Shown here one piece after another: positions 59,745-64,000 of a stretch of DNA of 64,000 nucleotides. Position numbers and translations under genes: made by a program. Where the stretch lies: contig NZ_WTVN01000001.1 in NCBI RefSeq assembly GCF_012910905.1, forward strand, positions 1-64,000, in the 5' to 3' direction. The notes under the pieces were generated by a model. The model made no database searches, had not been told where the DNA came from, and saw only the letters and a program-made list of their open reading frames with translations. Position 1 is the first letter of the stretch. Every line of letters begins with the position of its first letter. Origin of the DNA: Aromatoleum toluvorans (lineage in GTDB: Bacteria > Pseudomonadota > Gammaproteobacteria > Burkholderiales > Rhodocyclaceae).

Positions 59745-61139
59745 TCAGGCCTTGGCGTTCATCAGTTCGTTCCAGTACAGCCACCAGTGCCACTGGGTGT
59801 CGTCCTTGGTGAACCCTTCATTGACAATGCCCGGCCCGGGCCAGCCGGCAGGGGCGCCGGTCTCGTACACCGCCTGGTACTTGAGGGTCGAGCGACGCCC
59901 GCGCGCGCCCTTGGCGGCGAGGGTCATGTGGGGCCAGGTATCGGAGTCGTCCTGCTCGACCATGCCCGAGGTGCCGAACAACTGGATGCTCTGCATCAGC
60001 ATCTTGTCCTTGAGCTCCTGCGGGGCATCCTTCTCAGCAAGCACCCAGTTCACGAACTCGAGTTGATCCGGCCCCTTCGGCACGTAGGCGTGCAGCAGCG
60101 TGAGGCCGAGCACGGAGCCGTCGGCCTGCGGGATATACACGAACGCGAATAGCACGTTGGGGAAAATCCCGCCCACCTGCGGCGGCATCGACACCATCAC
60201 TTCGAGTTGCTCTTCGCTCAGGCGCTTCCTGAGCTGAGGCAACATTTCATGCGTCATCCCCGGCGGCGGCAGTGCTTCGAGCTTCTGGTCCACCGTCAGC
60301 TCCGCCGGATCGAGGCCAGTGAGCTTCCTGATTTTGCGTCCGAGGTCGATGCAGCGCAGCGCATGGCCGTGCGGCGAACTCACCTCGACGCCGTACATCT
60401 CGGGCGACAGGTCGGCGCTGCCGCCCTCGCCACTCTTGGAATAGTTGCCTACCTCACCCAGCCAGCGGTGAAGGGTCAGCGTGTGGTAGCCGTCGGCGGC
60501 CGACTGCTCGCCAGCGGCTTTCCAGTTCGCGCGCACGATGAAACGCTGCGGCGGGCCGAGCACTTCGAGCCCCTTGTCGCTGCGCTCGAACAAGGTGTCG
60601 AAATACCATTTCGCATCACCGAGGAACTCTTCGAACGACGGTCCCTCCAGGTCCCACGTCGCGAAAATGATGCCGCCGTAGAGCGTCACCCGCGCCTGCG
60701 GCAGGCCCAGATCCTCCTTCGGCATCATCTTCCCGTGCATGCACTCCTTCTCGACCGGCGCACCGATGAACTCGCCACTCGGCTTGAACGCCCATCCGTG
60801 GTAGATGCACTTGTGAATCTGGGTATTGCCCGCATCGACCGTCGAGATGCGCATGCCGCGGTGGGGACACACGTTGAGCGAGACGTGGATGTTCCCGTCC
60901 TTCGCACGCGCGACGATGACCGAATCCGACCCCATGTCGCGCACGACGAAATCGCCGGAGTTCGGCACTTCGGATTCGTGCCCGAGCAGCAGCCAGGTCT
61001 TGCCGAAGACGCGATCCATCTCCAGCTGATAGATCTCCGGATCCGACAGGGCCCGCATCTGGACTTCCCGCGTCGGGACGCGAACCAGATCGGACAGCGG
61101 CGTACCGTCCGCCAACGTGTAGCTTGCCTTGGTCAACAT
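59745..61139 (-). CDS. Rieske non-heme iron ring-hydroxylating oxygenase, alpha subunit (copy 2)
   Basis: This 464-residue alpha subunit has Rieske ligands C91/H93 (CPHRG) and C111/H114 (CIYHGW), and the iron motif ADGYHTLTLH (D216, H219, H224). It matches the copy at 28988-30382 in length and ligand positions, with near-identical blocks such as IYHGWAFKP and APVEKECMHGKMM. ATG 61139 has AGGAG seven bases upstream; the frame extends further upstream without a better site. It belongs to an operon with beta, MFS, ferredoxin and reductase genes, giving a complete multicomponent oxygenase. Confidence 0.95.
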   Translation of the reverse strand: MLTKASYTLADGTPLSDLVRVPTREVQMRALSDPEIYQLEMDRVFGKTWLLLGHESEVPNSGDFVVRDMGSDSVIVARAKDGNIHVSLNVCPHRGMRISTVDAGNTQIHKCIYHGWAFKPSGEFIGAPVEKECMHGKMMPKEDLGLPQARVTLYGGIIFATWDLEGPSFEEFLGDAKWYFDTLFERSDKGLEVLGPPQRFIVRANWKAAGEQSAADGYHTLTLHRWLGEVGNYSKSGEGGSADLSPEMYGVEVSSPHGHALRCIDLGRKIRKLTGLDPAELTVDQKLEALPPPGMTHEMLPQLRKRLSEEQLEVMVSMPPQVGGIFPNVLFAFVYIPQADGSVLGLTLLHAYVPKGPDQLEFVNWVLAEKDAPQELKDKMLMQSIQLFGTSGMVEQDDSDTWPHMTLAAKGARGRRSTLKYQAVYETGAPAGWPGPGIVNEGFTKDDTQWHWWLYWNELMNAKA

Positions 61140-61311
61140 TGTCATCTCCTGTGGAGTGAAGCCGTCCGTGAGGACGATCCTCGTTCGATGGGCCTGACGG
61201 CCACTTCTTGTGGGTTGTTCATTTGCTCGAGCTCCGGTGCTCGGCACCCTGTGTTTCGGCAGCCGTAGCCCGCCGGCCGACGTCCTTATTGCGAAGACGT
61301 GCGTGGTTCCG

Positions 61312-62298
61312 TCATGGCTTCGTCACGCGCGTGCGCAGCGTGCCGATCGCCTCGATCTCCAGTTCGACCACGTCACCCGGTTTGAGATAGCGCAGCTGCT
61401 CGAGTCCGCAGCCGTTGCCGACCGTGCCCGAGCCCAGCACTTCACCCGGATAGAGCGTTTCCGAGCGGGAGATGTGCGCGATCACGTCCTCGAACGTCCA
61501 GCGCATGTCGCGGGTGGTGCCGCGCCCCCATTCCTCGCCATTCACGCGAGCGATCATTTGCAGGTCGTAGGGATCGGGCACCTCGTCCGCGGTGACGAGG
61601 CAAGGCCCCATCACGTTACCGGTGTCGAAGTCCTTGCTCTTCGCCGGGCCGAGCATGCCGGGCATCTCGAGGGCCTGCGCATCGCGGGCGCTCATGTCAT
61701 TGAAGATCGTGTAGCCCACGATGTAGTCGCGCGCCTTGTCACGCGGCACGTCCTTCCCCTTGCGGCCGATGTAGCACGCAAGTTCGAGTTCGAAGTCCAT
61801 CGCCTTGCTGTACGCCGGCCACACGACGTCCTCGTCCGGACCGATCACCGCGAAACGATTGCACTTGTAATAGATCGGCTGGCGGTTGAAGGTCTCGATG
61901 ACGCGTTCGTCGGCGCGCGTGTTCATCTGCCGCAGCGCCTCCTCGGGGTCGGGCAAGTGCGCCACGCGCGCGCGCCGCGCAGCAGCGAAGCTCTGTCGCA
62001 GATGCAGCTCGAAACAGGAGCAGTCGCGCATCTGCGGCGGCGGCTGGATGGGTGCGCACAGCTTCACGCCCTCACGCGCGATGACCGCCGCCGACGGAGC
62101 TTTCCGGACCAGGACGCGTGCCGCTGCAAGCGCCTCTTCACCGGCCTCGACCAAACCGAGCACGCTCGCGAAGGTGGGGGACACATGGCCGTTTACGACT
62201 TCGCAAGCCGTGGCGAGGTCGACGATCGCCGAATCCGATTCGATCAGCGCGCCGGCACGCTGAAAGCCGTGAGAGTCACGATATGTGACGAGTCGCAT
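61312..62298 (-). CDS. Fumarylacetoacetate hydrolase-family protein
   Basis: This 328-residue FAH-fold enzyme has FELELACYIG, NDMSARDAQ and a metal site supported by the acidic residues in those motifs, with C-terminal GSGTVGNGCG and LKPGDVVELEIEAIG. It has an N-terminal domain characteristic of full-length FAH-like enzymes (ring-cleavage product hydrolases). It lies between the SDR gene and the Rieske alpha gene and likely processes a later intermediate of that pathway. Confidence 0.93.
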   Translation of the reverse strand: MRLVTYRDSHGFQRAGALIESDSAIVDLATACEVVNGHVSPTFASVLGLVEAGEEALAAARVLVRKAPSAAVIAREGVKLCAPIQPPPQMRDCSCFELHLRQSFAAARRARVAHLPDPEEALRQMNTRADERVIETFNRQPIYYKCNRFAVIGPDEDVVWPAYSKAMDFELELACYIGRKGKDVPRDKARDYIVGYTIFNDMSARDAQALEMPGMLGPAKSKDFDTGNVMGPCLVTADEVPDPYDLQMIARVNGEEWGRGTTRDMRWTFEDVIAHISRSETLYPGEVLGSGTVGNGCGLEQLRYLKPGDVVELEIEAIGTLRTRVTKP

Positions 62299-62395
62299 CT
62301 ATTGTCTCCTGTCGGGGGACTCGTCCCGCTCGATGCGGGCGAATCCTCTCTTCTTCGAGTTCTGCCCCTCCCCACAGGAGAGGCGCTGGCGGTTG

Positions 62396-63097
62396 CTACA
62401 CCCGGCCGCTCACCGGCACGCAGGCTCCGGTGACGGCCGAGGCGTCATCCGAGAGCAGGAAAGCGATCACCGCGGCGAGCTTGTCGGGCGCCACCCAGCG
62501 GCTGGCATCGGCGTCCGGCATGTCGGCGCGGTTGGCGGGAGTGTCGATGATGCTCGGCAACACCGCATTCACGGTGACGCCACGGTCCTTGAGCTCTTCG
62601 GCAAGTGATTCGGTCAACCGCGCGACGCCGGACTTCGATGCGGCATACGCCGCCATCCCCATCCCGGCCTTCTGTGCGGCCAGCGCGCCGACGTTCACAA
62701 TGCGCCCCGCCCCGCGCGCCAGCAGATGCGGCAGGGCCGCCCGGCAACTCGCTACGGCGGTACGTACATTCATCGTGTACAGGCGATCCCAGGTCTCGAG
62801 CGCTCCGCCTTCGATCGGCTCCCACGCGAAGCCACCTGCCACATTCACCACGCCGTCGATGCCACCAGCGGCCACACGCACGCGCGCATAGGCTGCCGCG
62901 CAGGCTGCTTCGTCGCTCAGGTCGACCTCGCCGAGCACAACCGCGACGCCTGCAGGCAGGCCGCCAGCGGGCGCCACCACACGATCCACAAGCGTGACAT
63001 GCGCGCCGTCTTCCACGAGGCGCTGCGCGACCGCGCGACCGAGCGCGCCGAATCCACCGGTTACGACGATACTTCTGGCTTCGAGTCGAGTACTCAT
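62396..63097 (-). CDS. SDR family oxidoreductase
   Basis: This 233-residue SDR has the cofactor motif TGGFGALGRAVAQRLVEDGA, VNVAGGF, Ser region NVGALAAQKAG and the catalytic YAASK. ATG 63097 follows AAGGAACTC; the longer frame (to 63181) would run into the operator. It is the first gene of the minus-strand operon for the second Rieske system and may be a dihydrodiol or alcohol dehydrogenase (inference). Confidence 0.92.
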   Translation of the reverse strand: MSTRLEARSIVVTGGFGALGRAVAQRLVEDGAHVTLVDRVVAPAGGLPAGVAVVLGEVDLSDEAACAAAYARVRVAAGGIDGVVNVAGGFAWEPIEGGALETWDRLYTMNVRTAVASCRAALPHLLARGAGRIVNVGALAAQKAGMGMAAYAASKSGVARLTESLAEELKDRGVTVNAVLPSIIDTPANRADMPDADASRWVAPDKLAAVIAFLLSDDASAVTGACVPVSGRV

Positions 63098-63165
63098 GAG
63101 ATGAGAGTTCCTTGTATGGCCTCCGCGTCGTTGCACGCTGGCAGGCAGGTCCTTGCGACAAACTT

Positions 63166-63190
63166 TAGACAGATTTTGCACTTCTGTCTA
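63166..63190. promoter_or_regulatory. Palindromic operator candidate matching the site at 53570-53594
   Basis: TAGACAGA (63166-63173), nine bases TTTTGCACT, then TCTGTCTA (63183-63190). The other site reads TAAACAGA-TTTTGCAAA-TCTGTTTA. It lies in the 150-base gap between the divergent SDR (start 63097) and OB-fold (start 63248) genes, where it could control both directions. Confidence 0.7.
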
Positions 63191-63247
63191 TATGTGCATG
63201 TAGAATCCCGCTTGACCGATCGTCAAATCGTCGAGAGCGCGCAGACC

Positions 63248-63646
63248 ATGACCCGAAAACTCCCCCTCCTCACCGAGGACAACTCCCCGTTCTGGCAGGG
63301 CGGCGCGCAGGGGCGCCTGCTCATACATCATTGCGCGGACTGCACGCGCTTCTTTCATCCGCCCGCCCCGATCTGCCCGCACTGCGGCAGTTTCGAGGTG
63401 ACACCGCGGGCGGTCTCCGGCAAGGGCAAGGTCCTGAGCTACACGATCAATCACCAGGCATGGCGCCCCGACCTCACCGAGCCTTATGTCGTGGCGATCG
63501 TCGAACTCGCGGAACAGGCCGGCCTGCGCTTCGTCACGAATATCGTGGGACTTCCCGCCGAGGCCGTGCATATCGACATGCCCGTCAGGGTGCGCTTCGA
63601 GCAGCACGAGGACGTGTGGCTCCCCCTCTTCGAGAAGGACGCATGA
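63248..63646 (+). CDS. DUF35-type Zn-ribbon/OB-fold acyl-CoA-associated protein
   Basis: This 132-residue protein has a zinc ribbon with C29-x2-C32 and C43-x2-C46 (CADC, CPHC), followed by an OB fold (GKGKVLSYTINHQAW, PYVVAIVELAEQAGLRFVTN). DUF35 proteins pair with SCP-x-type thiolases or lipid-transfer proteins, as in the ChsH2/Ltp2 side-chain retro-aldolase of steroid catabolism. Its stop overlaps the next gene (ATGATG), a thiolase-like protein, exactly this pairing. Confidence 0.93.
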   Translation: MTRKLPLLTEDNSPFWQGGAQGRLLIHHCADCTRFFHPPAPICPHCGSFEVTPRAVSGKGKVLSYTINHQAWRPDLTEPYVVAIVELAEQAGLRFVTNIVGLPAEAVHIDMPVRVRFEQHEDVWLPLFEKDA

Positions 63647-64000
63647 TGTTCGATCGAATCTTCGAAAAGGACGTCGCCATCACCGGTGTCGGCCAGTCCG
63701 AGGTGGGACGCCCGGTTGCACGATCGGGCATGCGACTCACGCTGGACGCCTGCCTCGACGCCATCGCCGACGCCGGACTCACGCGCGCGGACATCGACGG
63801 CGTGGCGTGCTGGCCGGGCGACAACAACAATGGCGATGCCTTCTCACCCGTCGGCCCCAACGCGCTGATAGGTACCCTCGGCCTCAAGGTCAACTGGTAC
63901 GGCGGAGGCTACGAAGGCCCCGGACCGCTCGCAGGCATCATCAATGGCGCGATGGCGATCGCATCCGGCCTGTGCCGCCACGTGCTGGTCTTCCGCACCA
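63643..64000 (+). CDS. SCP-x / lipid-transfer-type thiolase-like protein, cut by window edge
   Basis: The frame starts at ATG 63643 (a second ATG at 63646 is also possible) and stays open to the window end, giving about 119 codons. The start FDRIFEKDVAITGVGQSEVG, with RLTLDACLDAIADAGLTRAD, is typical of non-condensing SCP2-type thiolases (Ltp2-like) that pair with DUF35 proteins. The catalytic region is beyond the edge, so it could be a retro-aldolase, a thiolase or an inactive carrier. Confidence 0.88.
   Translation, partial: MMFDRIFEKDVAITGVGQSEVGRPVARSGMRLTLDACLDAIADAGLTRADIDGVACWPGDNNNGDAFSPVGPNALIGTLGLKVNWYGGGYEGPGPLAGIINGAMAIASGLCRHVLVFRT

Overview
The window is GC-rich, densely coding DNA, almost entirely catabolic, from what is probably a betaproteobacterium. 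A Rhodocyclales-type aromatic or terpenoid degrader (Azoarcus/Thauera/Aromatoleum-like) fits best. This is inferred from GC content, the protein families present and an FNR/ANR-type box; there is no rRNA or housekeeping gene to confirm it. Most genes sit in long, tightly packed minus-strand operons with 1-4 base overlaps.

Left module (1 to about 23.8 kb). A cytochrome P450 (12694-13947) leads a minus-strand series: FMN 2-hydroxyacid oxidase, AldA-like aldehyde dehydrogenase, HSD10-type SDR, thiolase, an enoyl-CoA hydratase/HAD fusion that lacks the NAD-binding domain, a [2Fe-2S] ferredoxin, its reductase and an enoyl-CoA hydratase, ending at a clear terminator (3812-3841). A second transcript carries a GlcD-like FAD oxidase, a glutathione transferase and the start of a large 2-oxoacid:ferredoxin oxidoreductase cut by the left edge. 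Together these suggest hydroxylation, then aldehyde, 2-hydroxyacid, 2-oxoacid, acyl-CoA and beta-oxidation. Next come three SnoaL/NTF2-fold proteins, an aldo/keto reductase, a Rieske ferredoxin, an EthD-like protein and an SDR. The divergent LuxR-type (LAL) and AraC-type regulators follow.

Mobile junction (about 23.8-27.5 kb). An apparently intact IS21-family element (24182-26872, istA/istB, target duplication CTTGC, six 25-bp end repeats) is inserted in a decayed IS3-family element. Beyond it lies a hairpin-rich, gene-free stretch with a tRNA 3'-end-like sequence, which could be an old attachment site.

Right module (27.5-64 kb). There are two paralogous Rieske ring-hydroxylating oxygenase alpha/beta pairs (28988-30986 and 59142-61139). 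The second has its own ferredoxin and reductase. Between them lie amidohydrolases, a desaturase-like flavoprotein, a pair of Rieske-oxygenase-like proteins that each retain only one of the two metal sites (35656-37652), and a cell-envelope block (RND/MMPL permease, YCF48-like protein, DUF1329, DUF1302). Also present are FAH hydrolases, a beta-oxidation operon (SDR, thiolase, 3-hydroxyacyl-CoA dehydrogenase), MFS transporters and, at the right edge, a DUF35 OB-fold protein with an SCP-x-type thiolase. A TetR regulator lies between the two blocks. A shared palindrome (TARACAGA-N9-TCTGTYTA) occurs at 53570-53594 and 63166-63190 and may make these operons one regulon.

The strongest candidates for undescribed biology are the complementary split Rieske oxygenase pair, the shared palindrome, and the hydratase/HAD fusion lacking its Rossmann domain beside an HSD10-like SDR. 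The growth substrate cannot be read from sequence alone; a hydrophobic alicyclic, aromatic or terpenoid-like compound is the best guess.
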